From contig NZ_JAATJL010000001.1 of the NCBI RefSeq assembly GCF_011927905.1, positions 310,001 to 374,000 on the forward strand: a stretch of DNA of 64,000 bases, in the 5' to 3' direction. Position numbers and translations under genes: made by a program. This document shows positions 33,476 to 54,598 of this stretch, piece after piece. The notes beneath the pieces are model-generated. The model did no database searches. It saw nothing but the letters and a program-made list of their open reading frames with translations, and was not told where the DNA came from. This DNA is from Arthrobacter pigmenti (lineage in GTDB: Bacteria > Actinomycetota > Actinomycetes > Actinomycetales > Micrococcaceae). The first letter of the stretch is position 1, and each line of letters opens with the position of its first letter.

Positions 33476-35536
33476 GTGACCACTTCGAGCGAGGCGACAC
33501 GTACAAGGGCAGGCGCATCCATGGATGCAGATCTGAGGTTCGGACGGATTCCAATCACGAGGGTTTCTCCCGTGGTCGAGGGCGGAAGGTTCCCAGCGAA
33601 GGCCATCCCCGGTTCGGACATCGTGGTCGGCGCCACGGTTTTCCGCGAGGGCCATGACCAATTGGGCGCTTCGGCTGTTCTTCTGAATCCGGATGGCTCG
33701 GAAATCCAGCGGACACGGTTAACGCCGCTGGGGGCGGGAACCGATCACTATGAGGGACGGCTTCGTCCCGGGAGCGTTGGGCTCCATACGTTTGTCATCG
33801 AGGGCTGGGCCGACCTTCACGGAACCTGGCACCACAACGCAACGGTGAAGATTGCTGCCGGGGTGGATATTGAGCTCATGCTGGAGGAAGGGGCCGTGCT
33901 ATTCGCGGACCACGCATCGGCCCGCCCCCGCGATGAGGCGAAAGTCTTCCGGAGCGCCGCGGATCGACTGCGGGACACCGAGCTGCCCGTCGATGAACGG
34001 CTGGCTGCCGGGGAATCGGCTGAGATCCTGTCGGCGATTCAGCGGGAACCTCTGCGGGCCCTAGTGACGCGCTCACCGGAATACCCCATCCTTGTTGAGC
34101 GTGAAGCCGCCGGTCGCGGCTCCTGGTACGAGTTCTTTCCCCGTTCGGAGGGCGCAACCTACGATCCGGCGTCGGCGCGATGGACGTCCGGCAATTTCAG
34201 GACAGCCTCCGAGAGGCTTCCGGCGATCGCGGAGATGGGTTTCGACGTTGTCTACCTGCCGCCGATCCACCCCATCGGCACAACCCACCGCAAGGGCCCA
34301 AACAACACGCTGAACGCAGGTCCGGGTGATCCTGGTTCACCGTGGGCCATCGGTGCCCCCGAGGGTGGCCATGATGCTATCCACCCGGACTTGGGTTCTT
34401 TCGATGACTTCAACGCGTTTGTAAACCGGGCTGCTGAACTGGATCTTGAAGTAGCACTGGATCTCGCGCTGCAGGCTTCACCGGACCACCCGTGGGTGAC
34501 CGAGCATCCGGAATGGTTCACAACCCGCGTTGACGGCTCCATCGCGTACGCGGAAAACCCTCCCAAGAAGTACCAGGACATCTATCCGATCAACTTCGAC
34601 AATGATCCGGCCGGCCTGTACCAGGAGGTCCTGCGGATTGTGCTGCTTTGGGTCAGCCACGGCGTCCGTATCTTCCGTGTCGACAACCCGCACACCAAGC
34701 CCGTCCAGTTTTGGGAGTGGCTGATCGCTGAAGTCAACAAAGAGCACCCCGAAGTGGTGTTCCTGGCGGAGGCGTTCACGCGTCCGGCGATGATGCACGC
34801 CCTGGGCCGTGCGGGCTTCCAGCAGTCATACACCTACTTCACCTGGCGCAACACCAAGGAAGAACTGGAGGAGTACTTCACGGAGGTCAGCAGGGAAACA
34901 CCGGCGTTCTTCCGCCCCAACTTCTTCGTCAATACACCGGATATCCTGACCGAGTACCTTCAGTACGGTGGTCCGGCCGCCTTCAAGATCCGTGCCGTGC
35001 TCGCATCGCTGGCCAGCCCGTTGTGGGGTGTTTACTCCGGATACGAACTCTACGAGCACGTTGCACGTCCCGGCGCTGAGGAGTACATCGACAATGAGAA
35101 GTTCGAGTACCGTCCCCGGGATTACGCTGCTGCTGCGGCCCAGGGCCGCAGTCTTGCGCCCTTCCTGACCAGACTCAACGAGATCCGCCGCGCGCACCCT
35201 GCACTGGGGGATCTGGAGAATCTGACGATCCACACCAGCACAGACCCGGCCACCATCGTGTTCTCCAAGCACAAGGACGGCCTCGGTGAGGACGGCTCGG
35301 ACAAGGACACGCTCATCGTCGTCGTCAATGTCGATCCCCATAGTGCGCGGGAATGCACCGTATCCCTTAACCTTGAGGCCTTGGGCCTCGGGATGCGCGG
35401 CCGGAACGAGGACGCCACCTTCTGGGTGGACGATCTGATCACCGGTCAGAGCTGGCAGTGGGGGGCCCACAACTACGTCAGGCTGGACGCCCACGTGGAG
35501 CCGGCACACATCCTTTCCGTCAGGAGGAAGCCCTAG
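33476..35536 (+). CDS. glgE: Alpha-1,4-glucan:maltose-1-phosphate maltosyltransferase GlgE
   Basis: 686 residues, typical length. GlgE adds maltose from maltose-1-phosphate to the non-reducing end of alpha-glucan. An N-terminal beta domain ([20 protein letters not shown]) leads to the GH13 barrel with [18 protein letters not shown], the nucleophile Asp in [11 protein letters not shown] and the general acid Glu in [24 protein letters not shown] is also characteristic. The GTG start is probably leaderless. The stop shares one base with the treS GTG (TAGTG). It is the core enzyme of the GlgE pathway, with treS and mak-glgB following. Confidence 0.96.
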   Translation: MTTSSEATRTRAGASMDADLRFGRIPITRVSPVVEGGRFPAKAIPGSDIVVGATVFREGHDQLGASAVLLNPDGSEIQRTRLTPLGAGTDHYEGRLRPGSVGLHTFVIEGWADLHGTWHHNATVKIAAGVDIELMLEEGAVLFADHASARPRDEAKVFRSAADRLRDTELPVDERLAAGESAEILSAIQREPLRALVTRSPEYPILVEREAAGRGSWYEFFPRSEGATYDPASARWTSGNFRTASERLPAIAEMGFDVVYLPPIHPIGTTHRKGPNNTLNAGPGDPGSPWAIGAPEGGHDAIHPDLGSFDDFNAFVNRAAELDLEVALDLALQASPDHPWVTEHPEWFTTRVDGSIAYAENPPKKYQDIYPINFDNDPAGLYQEVLRIVLLWVSHGVRIFRVDNPHTKPVQFWEWLIAEVNKEHPEVVFLAEAFTRPAMMHALGRAGFQQSYTYFTWRNTKEELEEYFTEVSRETPAFFRPNFFVNTPDILTEYLQYGGPAAFKIRAVLASLASPLWGVYSGYELYEHVARPGAEEYIDNEKFEYRPRDYAAAAAQGRSLAPFLTRLNEIRRAHPALGDLENLTIHTSTDPATIVFSKHKDGLGEDGSDKDTLIVVVNVDPHSARECTVSLNLEALGLGMRGRNEDATFWVDDLITGQSWQWGAHNYVRLDAHVEPAHILSVRRKP

Positions 35537-37302
35537 TGGCGAACCCGTTTCAACTGAATGCACCGGGCCTTGCACATGACCCGCACTGGTACCGCAAGGC
35601 AGTGTTCTACGAAGTATTGGTCCGCGGGTTCGCGGACGCCAACGGTGACGGTTCGGGCGATTTCACGGGCCTGATCGACAAGCTCGATTACCTCCAGTGG
35701 CTGGGCGTCGACTGCCTGTGGCTGCCGCCGTTCTTCAAGTCGCCTCTACGCGACGGCGGATATGACATCGCGGACTATTACGACGTCCTCGACGAGTTTG
35801 GCAGCCTCAGCGACTTCAAGCGCCTGGTGGCGGAGGCGCATGCGCGCGGTGTCCGTGTAATCATCGACCTTCCGCTGAACCATACGTCGGACAAACATCA
35901 TTGGTTCGAGGAGTCCCGGAACGATCCTGACGGACCATACGGCGATTTCTACGTCTGGAGCGACACGGACGAGAAGTACCAGGACGCCCGCATCATCTTC
36001 GTCGACACCGAAGAGTCCAACTGGACCTTTGACCCGGTGCGCCGTCAGTTCTTCTGGCACCGGTTCTTCAGCCACCAGCCGGACCTGAACTTCGAGAACC
36101 CGAAGGTCATCGAGGCGTTGTTCGATGTCGTCCGTTTCTGGCTGGACCAGGGAATAGACGGCTTCCGTGCGGACGCGATCCCGTACCTCTTCGAGGAAGA
36201 GGGCACCAACTGTGAAAACCTGCCCGCCACGCACACGTTCCTCAAGGACCTCCGTGCGATGGTGGATGAGAACTACCCGGGCCGTGTGATCATCGCGGAG
36301 GCAAACCAGATGCCGGAGGAAGTTGTCGAGTACTTCGGCGACGACGACGGCGCGGAGTGCCACATGTGCTTCCACTTCCCGATCATGCCACGGCTGTTCT
36401 ATGCACTGCGCGACCAGAAGGCGGGGCCGATCATCGAGACTATGGCCGAGACCCCGGCGATACCGTCCGGGGCGCAATGGGGAACCTTCCTTCGGAACCA
36501 CGATGAGCTCACGCTTGAGATGGTCACCAACGAGGAACGCGAGGCGATGCTCGGGTGGTACGCACCGGATTCACGCATGCGGGCGAACATCGGTATCCGG
36601 CGTCGTCTTTCGCCGTTGCTGGATAACTCCCGCGCTGAAGTCGAGTTGATTCATGCGCTGCTGTTGTCGCTGCCCGGAAGCCCGTTCCTGTATTACGGGG
36701 ACGAGATCGGGATGGGTGACAACATCTGGCTCGAGGATCGCGATGCCTCCCGCACGCCGATGCAGTGGAACCCGGACCGGAATGCCGGGTTCTCCACCGC
36801 CGATCCCGGAAAGCTCTACCTGCCGGTGGTGCAGTCGCTGGTCTACCACTACAACCACGTCAATGTGGAGGCGCAACTGGCGAGTTCCAGCTCCCTGCTT
36901 CACTGGATGCGGCAGATGCTCGCGGTTCGCCGTTCCCACCCGGCGTTCGGCCTCGGTGCGTACCGGAACGTGCCCACGGAAGCCGAGCCGGTTCTGGCAT
37001 TCATCCGTGAAGTTTCCGAGGGTAATGCCGAGGGCGAGCAGCCGGAGATCATTCTGTGCGTGTTCAATCTTTCGCAGCACCCGGTCGCCGCCAAGCTGCA
37101 TCTCCCGGAGTACTCCGGGCGCGGTTTGCGGGATCTCTTCGGCGGCACACCGTTCCCGGCCTTCGGGGAAGACGGCAATCTCACGCTGACGCTCGGCAGC
37201 CATGACTTCTATTGGCTGCGGCTACGCTCGGCAAGTTCCAACATCGCGTCACCGCACACTGAAGCCATCCCCGTGATCCCTATTTCGGAGGCAGTTAAGT
37301 AA
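35536..37302 (+). CDS. treS: Trehalose synthase (maltose alpha-D-glucosyltransferase) TreS
   Basis: 588 residues from GTG 35536, which has AGGAGGAA eleven to fifteen bases upstream and overlaps the glgE stop; an earlier in-frame ATG (35458) lies inside glgE. GH13 family: [37 protein letters not shown], the nucleophile Asp in [13 protein letters not shown], acid Glu in [12 protein letters not shown] and [11 protein letters not shown]. It interconverts trehalose and maltose, supplying maltose to the kinase domain encoded next. The stop TAA shares a base with the following ATG. Confidence 0.95.
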   Translation: MANPFQLNAPGLAHDPHWYRKAVFYEVLVRGFADANGDGSGDFTGLIDKLDYLQWLGVDCLWLPPFFKSPLRDGGYDIADYYDVLDEFGSLSDFKRLVAEAHARGVRVIIDLPLNHTSDKHHWFEESRNDPDGPYGDFYVWSDTDEKYQDARIIFVDTEESNWTFDPVRRQFFWHRFFSHQPDLNFENPKVIEALFDVVRFWLDQGIDGFRADAIPYLFEEEGTNCENLPATHTFLKDLRAMVDENYPGRVIIAEANQMPEEVVEYFGDDDGAECHMCFHFPIMPRLFYALRDQKAGPIIETMAETPAIPSGAQWGTFLRNHDELTLEMVTNEEREAMLGWYAPDSRMRANIGIRRRLSPLLDNSRAEVELIHALLLSLPGSPFLYYGDEIGMGDNIWLEDRDASRTPMQWNPDRNAGFSTADPGKLYLPVVQSLVYHYNHVNVEAQLASSSSLLHWMRQMLAVRRSHPAFGLGAYRNVPTEAEPVLAFIREVSEGNAEGEQPEIILCVFNLSQHPVAAKLHLPEYSGRGLRDLFGGTPFPAFGEDGNLTLTLGSHDFYWLRLRSASSNIASPHTEAIPVIPISEAVK

Positions 37303-40300
37303 TGGGCACATCGACGCCATCCCTTCCAGATCTCCTTTCGGCATGGATGCCCAGGCAGCGCTGGTTCCCGGCAAAGGGCAGGGACATCTCCCTCAACCGG
37401 GTGGGCGGGATCAAACTTGAGGACCCGGCCGGTGAGGTGGGACTCGAGGTTCACTTGGTGGCTGTCGAGTCTGGTCGGAGGCTGGATGTCGTCAACGTTC
37501 CGCTGACCTACCGTTCCGAACCGCTGGTGGGGGCCGAAGCCGCGCTCATCGGTGAAACGGAGCACTCCGAGTTGGGCCGCCGCTGGGTCTATGACGGCAC
37601 ACATGACCCGGTGTTCGTAACGGCCTGGATCGATCTGGTGCGCATGGAGGCCGCAACGGCCGACGGCCGTACCCAGGGCACGGCGTGCGGTGCTTTCGGA
37701 ACCTCGCAGGTGTCCACGGGCCCGGCTGAGATCGCTGTGCTGACAGGTGAGCAGTCCAATACGTCTGTTGTGATCCCGTCCGCGGACACACCGATGATCG
37801 TGAAGTTCTTCCGCGTCCTGGCGGCGGGTGAGAGTCCCGACGTGCTGGTCAGCGCAAAGCTTACTGATGCGGGCTCCACCGATGTACCGCAGACTTTCGG
37901 ATGGGTCATGGGAAGTTGGCAGGATGGCAGGGCCGAGGGCGAGTGGGTGAGCGGGCACCTGAGCGTGCTTCGCGAATTCATCGGAGACAGCAAGGACGCC
38001 TGGCGGAGCGCCGTCTCCGCGGTCGAGTCCGGCCGCTCGTTTGCGAAGGAGGCCTCTGAGCTTGGCCGCGTCGTTGCGCGCGTGCACACCCAGTTGGCTT
38101 CGGCATTCGGCAGCAGACAGGCAACTGCGGTTGAGACCGAGGAATTCCGGGAGTCGCTTGCCAGCCGTATCGAGTGGGCCTGGCGCGAAGCCGGTTCCTC
38201 AGTGGGGCCGCTGGACGCCGAGGTGAACTCCGTCCTCGCCGAAGTGACAGCCCTGGAGGGGCTGCCCGAACTCCAGCGCATTCATGCTGACCTTCACCTC
38301 GGTCAAATTCTCGCAACGAACGACGCCGGGTGGCTGGTTCTCGATTTCGAGGGCGAACCGCTCCGGCCCGCCGCAGAGCGGAGCGTGCCTGATGTGCCGG
38401 TGCGCGACGTCGTCGGCCTGGTACGTTCGCTCGAGTATGCCGCGGGTGTCGGTGTCCATGACGCCGCCGTGTCCGGCGGTGATGCCGAGGCCTGGGCGAA
38501 GGAGTCGGTCGCTGCGTTCCTCGACGGCTACTCAAGTGAAGCCGGAACCACTGTCGATCGTTCAGGGGCGCTGTATCGGGCGCTCTGGCTCGACAAGGCA
38601 CTGTATGAGGTGGTGTACGAATTGAGAAATCGACCGGACTGGGTGGATGTTCCCGTGGCGGCCGTCCGTCGGATGCTGAAGGGTGCGGCTTCCACATCGG
38701 TGCAGTCACCTGTTGCGCAGTCGGAGCCCGCAGACGCTGCTTCTTCGACCGAACCCGCGAAGGCTACGGCGCCGCTAGGAGGACCGATTTCCGTGGATCC
38801 CGACATTCTGCAGCGCGTTTCCGAGGGGAGCTATCACCAACCACATGCAGTTCTGGGTGCGCACCTTGACCAGCACGGTCATGTGACCATCCGGACACTC
38901 CGCCGGCTCGCAGAGAGCGTGTCAGTGGTGACAGGCGCCGGCCGGGTGCAGCTACAGCACGAACATAACGGGATCTGGGTCGGTACTCTCGAAGCCGAGC
39001 GCGCCGGTCACGTCCCCGATTACCGGCTGGAAGTGATGTACGACGGCGAACCCCACGTCGTCGACGACGCCTACCGGTTCCTGCCCACGTTGGGCGAGAT
39101 CGACATGCACCTCATCGCCGAAGGTCGCCATGAGACCCTGTGGACGGCACTTGGCGCGCACGTCCGCCACTACGCGTCCACGCTGGGTGACATCACCGGC
39201 GTCAGCTTCGCGGTGTGGGCGCCGAATGCGCAGTCCGTTCGGGTGAAAGCTGATTTCAATGGCTGGGACGGATCCGTCCACGCCATGCGCTCACTCGGAA
39301 GCTCGGGAATTTGGGAGTTGTTCGTGCCCGGTGCCGGAGCCGGGGCGTGCTACAAGTTCGAGATCCTTGGGCGCGATGGTCAGTGGCGGGAGAAAGCAGA
39401 TCCGATGGCACGGGGGACAGAGGTTCCTCCGCTGACCGGCTCCCGCGTGGTGGAATCGCGCTATTCATTCAACGACGACGAGTGGATGGATGCACGCCCA
39501 ACGAAGGACCCGCACAACGGTCCCATGAGCGTCTATGAAGTGCACCTCGGTTCGTGGCGTCTGGGGCTCGACTACAAACAGCTCGCTGAGCAGCTCGTCG
39601 AGTACGTTTCGTGGCAGGGCTTCACCCATGTCGAGCTCATGCCCGTCGCGGAGCATCCCTTCGGTGGGTCATGGGGCTACCAGGTCACGTCCTATTACGC
39701 TCCGACCTCGCGCTTCGGTCATCCAGACGATTTCAAGTATCTGGTGGACAAGCTCCACCAGGCAGGTATCGGCGTCATCATGGACTGGGTGCCCGCGCAC
39801 TTCCCGAAGGATGAGTGGGCGCTGGCACGGTTCGACGGCGACACGCTCTATGAGCACGGGAACCCGCAGCTCGGTGAGCATCCCGACTGGGGAACGCTCA
39901 TCTTCGACTTCGGACGACGCGAAGTCCGCAACTTCCTCGTTGCCAACGCGCTGTACTGGCTGGAGGAATTCCACATCGACGGCCTCCGGGTGGACGCAGT
40001 GGCGTCGATGCTCTATCTCGATTACTCCCGCGAGGACGGCCAATGGCAGCCGAATAAGTTTGGTGGCCGCGAGAACCTTGAAGCGATCTCCTTCCTCCAG
40101 GAGGTCAACGCCACTGCGTACAAGCGCGCACCGGGGATCGTCATGATTGCCGAGGAGTCGACAGCGTTCGACGGCGTCACCCGTGCAACCTCCCAGGGCG
40201 GACTGGGATTCGGCATCAAGTGGAACATGGGCTGGATGCATGATTCTCTCCAGTACATTTCGGAGGACCCGATCAATCGTGTCCACCACCACGGCAAGGC

Positions 40301-40961
40301 GACCTTCTCGATGGTGTACGCCTACACCGAGAATTTCATGCTGCCGATCAGCCATGACGAGGTAGTTCACGGCAAGGGTTCACTTCTGCGGAAGATGCCA
40401 GGGGACCGGTGGCAGCAGTTGGCGAATGTCCGCGCATACCTCGCATTCCAGTGGGCACACCCGGGCAAGCAGTTGATATTCATGGGAACGGAGTTCGCCC
40501 AGGAGTCCGAGTGGTCCGAACAGCATGGTCTTGACTGGTGGGTTTCCGACACTATCCCGCACAAGGGCGTCCAGCATCTCGTCCGGACGTTGAACTCCGT
40601 TTACACGGCCACGCCGGCGCTGTATGTCCGTGATAACGATCCTTCGGGCTTCCAGTGGATCGACGAGAACGACGGCGCCCACAACACCTTGTCTTTCATC
40701 CGCTGGGACACCCAGGGGAACCCACTGATCTGCATCGCAAACTTCTCGGGTGCTCCCCATGAGGGCTACCGGGTAGGGATGCCGTGGGCAGGTCAGTGGA
40801 AGGAATTGCTCAACACGGACGCTGAGGAGTACGGCGGCTCGGGCGTAGGCAACCTCGGTGTAGTTGACGCTATCGAGGGTGCCCACAACGGCTTGCCCGC
40901 ATCCGCGAACCTGAGGGTGCCGCCGCTGGGCGTTCTGTACCTCGTTCCGGCCCAACCTTAG
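37302..40961 (+). CDS. Maltokinase (Mak/Pep2)-GlgB branching enzyme fusion
   Basis: 1219 residues in one frame. Residues 1 to about 455 are a maltokinase: [13 protein letters not shown] at the start, [13 protein letters not shown]-like segment ([11 protein letters not shown]) and VLDFEGEP carry the kinase catalytic and metal residues. A Ser/Ala/Pro linker (about 455-495) follows. From about 497 it is GlgB: CBM48 domains, then a GH13 barrel with [10 protein letters not shown] (nucleophile Asp898), MIAEEST (acid Glu951) and [12 protein letters not shown] (Asp1019). Maltose made by TreS would be phosphorylated, polymerised by GlgE and branched by this protein. The fusion puts the second and fourth steps in one chain. 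It is the last gene before the rRNA promoter. Confidence 0.95.
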   Translation: MGTSTPSLPDLLSAWMPRQRWFPAKGRDISLNRVGGIKLEDPAGEVGLEVHLVAVESGRRLDVVNVPLTYRSEPLVGAEAALIGETEHSELGRRWVYDGTHDPVFVTAWIDLVRMEAATADGRTQGTACGAFGTSQVSTGPAEIAVLTGEQSNTSVVIPSADTPMIVKFFRVLAAGESPDVLVSAKLTDAGSTDVPQTFGWVMGSWQDGRAEGEWVSGHLSVLREFIGDSKDAWRSAVSAVESGRSFAKEASELGRVVARVHTQLASAFGSRQATAVETEEFRESLASRIEWAWREAGSSVGPLDAEVNSVLAEVTALEGLPELQRIHADLHLGQILATNDAGWLVLDFEGEPLRPAAERSVPDVPVRDVVGLVRSLEYAAGVGVHDAAVSGGDAEAWAKESVAAFLDGYSSEAGTTVDRSGALYRALWLDKALYEVVYELRNRPDWVDVPVAAVRRMLKGAASTSVQSPVAQSEPADAASSTEPAKATAPLGGPISVDPDILQRVSEGSYHQPHAVLGAHLDQHGHVTIRTLRRLAESVSVVTGAGRVQLQHEHNGIWVGTLEAERAGHVPDYRLEVMYDGEPHVVDDAYRFLPTLGEIDMHLIAEGRHETLWTALGAHVRHYASTLGDITGVSFAVWAPNAQSVRVKADFNGWDGSVHAMRSLGSSGIWELFVPGAGAGACYKFEILGRDGQWREKADPMARGTEVPPLTGSRVVESRYSFNDDEWMDARPTKDPHNGPMSVYEVHLGSWRLGLDYKQLAEQLVEYVSWQGFTHVELMPVAEHPFGGSWGYQVTSYYAPTSRFGHPDDFKYLVDKLHQAGIGVIMDWVPAHFPKDEWALARFDGDTLYEHGNPQLGEHPDWGTLIFDFGRREVRNFLVANALYWLEEFHIDGLRVDAVASMLYLDYSREDGQWQPNKFGGRENLEAISFLQEVNATAYKRAPGIVMIAEESTAFDGVTRATSQGGLGFGIKWNMGWMHDSLQYISEDPINRVHHHGKATFSMVYAYTENFMLPISHDEVVHGKGSLLRKMPGDRWQQLANVRAYLAFQWAHPGKQLIFMGTEFAQESEWSEQHGLDWWVSDTIPHKGVQHLVRTLNSVYTATPALYVRDNDPSGFQWIDENDGAHNTLSFIRWDTQGNPLICIANFSGAPHEGYRVGMPWAGQWKELLNTDAEEYGGSGVGNLGVVDAIEGAHNGLPASANLRVPPLGVLYLVPAQP

Positions 40962-40986
40962 TCCGGCAATCGCCCCCGGATCCGGA

Positions 40987-41016
40987 TTTACAGATCCGGC
41001 TGCGGGGTGCTAGAGT
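40987..41016 (+). promoter_or_regulatory. rRNA operon 1 promoter, TTTACA-N18-TAGAGT
   Basis: -35 TTTACA (40987-40992), an 18-base spacer and -10 TAGAGT (41011-41016), 26 bases after the glgB stop. GATCCGG occurs on both sides of the -35 (40979-40985 and 40993-40999). The following leader (about 360 bases) is part of the rRNA precursor. Confidence 0.6.
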
Positions 41017-41210
41017 TTATATCCGCGCCGACCGATGATCTCGGATCTGGCCGACACAAACATCCCTCTGATCCAGATGAAACTTTGGATGCTGAGAGTT
41101 GCGTGTGGCGGGTGGATTTGACGGGGTGGGGTTTGGTGGGTAAGTTTGAAAAGTTGCTCCGGAGCGATGATGCGGCCTTGAGGGTTGTGTTTGGTGCTGG
41201 GTGCTTCTGT

Positions 41211-41235
41211 TGTTTGAGAACTCAATAGTGTGCCA
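41211..41235 (+). promoter_or_regulatory. rRNA leader element (boxA-like/processing region)
   Basis: GTTTGAGAACTCAATAG followed by AGTGTGCCA (41227-41235). The first part is the conserved actinobacterial rRNA leader motif linked with antitermination; AGTGTGCCA pairs with TGGCACACT in the 16S-23S spacer (43143-43151), giving the precursor stem cut to release 16S. The same pair is present in operon 2 (48217-48241 and 50149-50157). Confidence 0.6.
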
Positions 41236-41377
41236 TGTTTGTTGATACCGATTGTTTTTTGATTGGTTGATTTGCTGGTCGTCTCACCCCTGTGGGGTGG
41301 CTGGTTTTTTGGCTGGTTTCAGATTTTGTGCAGCGTGGATCCTTCTTTTTCCGGGGGGTTTGTGTTGTGTTCGTATT

Positions 41378-46614
<5,237 letters not shown>

Positions 46615-46844
46615 ACCACACAAAACACATAATGCTACGCGTCCACTATGCGGTTCCCAACCAACAACCCCACCCCCCCCCAACCCAACCCACCACACGG
46701 CGGGCAAAGGCGGGGCCGGTACCCGGGGAAAAACCAACAACACAACTACATACACACAAGTTGTAACAACACAGACTTCCCACCCCCACAACCACCGAAC
46801 ACACCAGTAAACACGGTAAACACCCAAGGGGGACGGGAAAACGA
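46615..46844 (+). other. 23S-5S internal transcribed spacer (operon 1)
   Basis: A/C-rich, includes CGCGTCCACTATGCGGTT (46638-46655) that pairs with the spacer before 23S. A C9 run begins at 46673, and the unit GGTAAACAC occurs once. In operon 2 the run is C10 and the unit is doubled. Confidence 0.85.
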
Positions 46845-46962
46845 GTTACGGCGGTCATAGCGTGGGGGAAACGCCCGGTCCCATTCCGAACCCGGAAGCT
46901 AAGACCCACAGCGCCGATGGTACTGCACCCGAGAGAGTGTGGGAGAGTAGGACACCGCCGGA
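46845..46962 (+). rRNA. rrf: 5S ribosomal RNA (operon 1)
   Basis: Starts GTTACGGCGGTCATAGCG and contains CCCGGTCCCATTCCGAACCC; the 3' end CACCGCCGGAC pairs with the 5' end. About 118 bases. Confidence 0.96.
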
Positions 46963-46973
46963 CAACCATTACA

Positions 46974-47005
46974 GAAGGGCCTCACCAACGCTGGTGAGGC
47001 CCTTC
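46974..47005 (+). terminator. rRNA operon 1 terminator
   Basis: Perfect 14-bp stem (46974-46987 with 46992-47005) and 4-base loop ACGC directly after 5S. No T-run. Confidence 0.85.
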
Positions 47006-47149
47006 AACACTTAACCAGTGCAACACACAGCACTTGGGGTAGTGATGAGGAAGTTCTCGGCTCGGACGATTGGGGTAGCTGTGCTACTACGGCTGTCTTG
47101 GCCATCGTCTTGGCCATCGTCTTGTATGTTGGCGCGATGCTCGCGTCGG

Positions 47150-47430
47150 CGATCGAATAGAGCATGACAGAACCGGCAGGGTGACTGTCGTGCGCACCAC
47201 CTTTCAGGTCCACCTACGCCTCACCGAGGTCCAGCTCAGCCTCTGTTTCAGGGGCGTCTTCCTGCCGAATGTACAGATCCGCCGTGAAACTCCCGGCCTC
47301 CCGGTCAAGCTTTGGCCTCCGAGACTTCACACAGTGAGGGATCGTCGAACACGGCATTCCTGGCGAAGGACCGAATGGCCTCCCCGTTGACCCTGGCGTC
47401 CCTACGAATCTGCTCCCATAACTCACCTCT
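47150..47430 (-). pseudogene. Decayed IS21-type transposase (IstA) remnant
   Basis: On the minus strand, pieces in different frames resemble IstA in the right order: ELWEQIRRDARVNGEAIRSF (the N-terminal helix-turn-helix start, 47365-47424), then after a frameshift LYIRQEDAPETEAELDLGEA (near the family's start of the catalytic core, EAEVDFGE in intact proteins), an in-frame TAG, VDLKG, and a further frame. Large internal parts are missing. Both the frameshifts and the stop mark it as dead. A tandem duplication of TTGGCCATCGTC occurs near 47097-47122. The rest of the 1.1-kb gap between operons holds nothing else that I recognise. Confidence 0.5.
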
Positions 47431-47850
47431 TACTCCATTGCTGCATTTCACCGTCAGAAAACATCCTGACGGAATCAACGGGTCGGTGGACTCGAGTGCA
47501 ACTGCCGTTGATCCACTGGTGAGTCGTTGTGAGAGGGGTGTCGGGCGCAAGTCAGGTCGCGAGAATGATCTCCACCCGAGCGCCCATAGTCCGTTCAGAG
47601 ACCGCTGCACCATGAAGACCACCCTTCCTCAACCAGGCTGGAACGATCTCCTGATGGTGGCGCTCCATTGCATGGTTGCACCGCGGGACGTAGCCGCGTG
47701 TTGCAGATGCGATCTTAGACACGGTCCCGCACCGCAATGCTCACTGGCCGTGCCGCTGAACCCTCACGGAACACGACCAGCGTGTCACCCAACTCGGGCT
47801 GTGCTGGCTGTTAGGCGCCCGTAACCAGACGTCAGTCGTATGATCAGCAT

Positions 47851-47869
47851 CACTCGACGGCGTCGAGTG
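47851..47869. promoter_or_regulatory. Palindrome CACTCGACG-G-CGTCGAGTG
   Basis: Perfect 9-bp arms around one base, 75-94 bases upstream of the rRNA operon 2 upstream promoter. A candidate protein-binding site; absent from operon 1. Confidence 0.45.
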
Positions 47870-47944
47870 AGTGTGGTCCCGGTTGGTCTCGTTGAGGGGC
47901 GAATCCGCCCGAGATCCGGCGTTTTTGCGCCCCGTCAGGGCCGA

Positions 47945-47974
47945 TTTGCGGGGTGCCCTTACGGCGTGTAAAGT
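47945..47974 (+). promoter_or_regulatory. rRNA operon 2 upstream promoter (P1), TTTGCG-N18-TAAAGT
   Basis: -35-like TTTGCG (47945-47950), 18 bases, -10 TAAAGT (47969-47974). The stretch GCGGGGTGC is shared with the spacer of the operon 1 promoter, supporting common origin of the promoters. Confidence 0.5.
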
Positions 47975-48040
47975 TTTCTGAGTCGCCGCGGCCGGGACGG
48001 GAAACCTGATCCGGCAAGTGCGGCTAATCCCAACAAAAAT

Positions 48041-48068
48041 TTGACCTCGATGCCTCATGGCATAAAGG
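48041..48068 (+). promoter_or_regulatory. rRNA operon 2 downstream promoter (P2), TTGACC-N16-TAAAGG
   Basis: TTGACC (48041-48046), 16 bases, TAAAGG (48063-48068), just before the start of the repeated leader at 48116. No counterpart was seen for operon 1. Confidence 0.5.
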
Positions 48069-48383
48069 GTTGAATGGCGTTGTTTTCCAAGCCAACCTGA
48101 TCCAATTGCCCGAATGGGTGGATTTGACGGGGTGGGGTTTGGTGGGTAAGTTTGAAAAGTTGCTCCGGAGCGATGATGCGGCCTTGAGGGTTGTGTTTGG
48201 TGCTGGGTGCTTCTGTTGTTTGAGAACTCAATAGTGTGCCATGTTTGTTGATACCGATTGTTTTTTGATTGGTTGATTTGCTGGTCATCTCACCCCTGTG
48301 GGGTGGCTGGTTTTTTGGCTGGTTTCAGATTTTGTGCAGCGTGGATCCTTCTTTTTCCGGGGGGTTTGTGTTGTGTTCGTATT

Positions 48384-53620
<5,237 letters not shown>

Positions 53621-53860
53621 ACCACACAAAACACATAATGCTACGCGTCCACTATGCGGTTCCCAACCAACAACCCCACCCCCCCCCCAACCCAACCCAC
53701 CACACGGCGGGCAAAGGCGGGGCCGGTACCCGGGGAAAAACCAACAACACAACTACATACACACAAGTTGTAACAACACAGACTTCCCACCCCCACAACC
53801 ACCGAACACACCAGTAAACACGGTAAACACGGTAAACACCCAAGGGGGACGGGAAAACGA
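53621..53860 (+). other. 23S-5S internal transcribed spacer (operon 2)
   Basis: Same as operon 1 but with a C10 run and a doubled ACGGTAAAC unit, making it 10 bases longer. Confidence 0.85.
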
Positions 53861-53978
53861 GTTACGGCGGTCATAGCGTGGGGGAAACGCCCGGTCCCAT
53901 TCCGAACCCGGAAGCTAAGACCCACAGCGCCGATGGTACTGCACCCGAGAGAGTGTGGGAGAGTAGGACACCGCCGGA
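53861..53978 (+). rRNA. rrf: 5S ribosomal RNA (operon 2)
   Basis: Identical to the operon 1 5S. Confidence 0.96.
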
Positions 53979-53989
53979 CAACCATTACA

Positions 53990-54021
53990 GAAGGGCCTCA
54001 CCAACGCTGGTGAGGCCCTTC
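53990..54021 (+). terminator. rRNA operon 2 terminator
   Basis: Same perfect 14-bp hairpin as after operon 1. Confidence 0.85.
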
Positions 54022-54109
54022 AACACTTAACCAGTGCAACACCCCACCCCAGCAAAAGCCGCTACCTACCCCCCTCCAACATCGCACGCCAACACCCCAG
54101 AACCACCGG

Positions 54110-54115
54110 TAAAGT
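54110..54115 (+). promoter_or_regulatory. -10-like TAAAGT, 6 bases before ATG 54122
   Basis: TAAAGT, six bases, ATG. Leaderless layout for the SRPBCC gene and the oxidase gene coupled to it. Confidence 0.5.
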
Positions 54116-54121
54116 CAAGGT

Positions 54122-54598
54122 ATGAGCGACTTGTTCTCCCATGCGGATCCACTGCCTCCCGCGGACGACTCGGCTCCGGCAGCGAGGACCGTTGCGGTTC
54201 ATGTTCCTGCAGAGATCGAAAGAGCCTGGGCTGGCTTCACCGAATACATCCATCTGTGGTGGCCGGCAGCTTACTCAGGGTACGGCGAGGGCACCCATGT
54301 TGCCTTTGAGGATGGTTTGCTCCTCGAAGAGAACGAGGAAGGCACGCAACAGGTATGGGCTCGAATACGCGAGACAGATCCACCCCGGATGCTCGAGCTT
54401 AGTTGGGTTCTTGCCGGAGATCCCACCCAGCCCACAAGAGTAAGTGTTCAGCTCGAATCGATTGACGAAGGCACCACGGTGACGTTGGTGCATGACGGTT
54501 GGGCTTCCGGAAGCGGCGGCAGCCTGCAGTACGAAAAGTACAGCGATTGGCAAGCCATCCTCGCACAGTATCGGCGGTTCATGGGCGGAGCCGTGTGA
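54122..54598 (+). CDS. SRPBCC (START/AHSA1-like) domain protein
   Basis: 158 residues. After a disordered start, VAVHVPAEIERAWAGFTEYI and WWPAAYSGYGEGTHVAFED match the first strand and helix of the helix-grip fold used by AHSA1/polyketide-cyclase-like proteins, followed by beta strands (LLLEENEEGTQQVWARI, MLELSWVL, RVSVQLESIDEGTTVTLVHD) and the closing amphipathic helix. Such proteins bind small hydrophobic ligands or act as Hsp90 co-chaperone relatives; ligand here is unknown. The stop overlaps the next GTG by four bases (GTGA), so it is coupled to the oxidase gene. Confidence 0.82.
   Translation: MSDLFSHADPLPPADDSAPAARTVAVHVPAEIERAWAGFTEYIHLWWPAAYSGYGEGTHVAFEDGLLLEENEEGTQQVWARIRETDPPRMLELSWVLAGDPTQPTRVSVQLESIDEGTTVTLVHDGWASGSGGSLQYEKYSDWQAILAQYRRFMGGAV

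Larger units (their letters stand above)
47006..48110. other. Inter-operon gap without intact genes
   Basis: Contains the transposase remnant, a palindrome at 47851-47869 and the operon 2 promoters. Open frames here (47312-47824 plus, 47305-47622 minus, 47741-48058 minus) look non-coding apart from the remnant. Confidence 0.7.

Noticed and set aside
47312-47824. 170-residue plus-strand open frame between the rRNA operons
   Set aside because: No recognisable motif, no Shine-Dalgarno, and it overlaps the better supported transposase remnant on the other strand.
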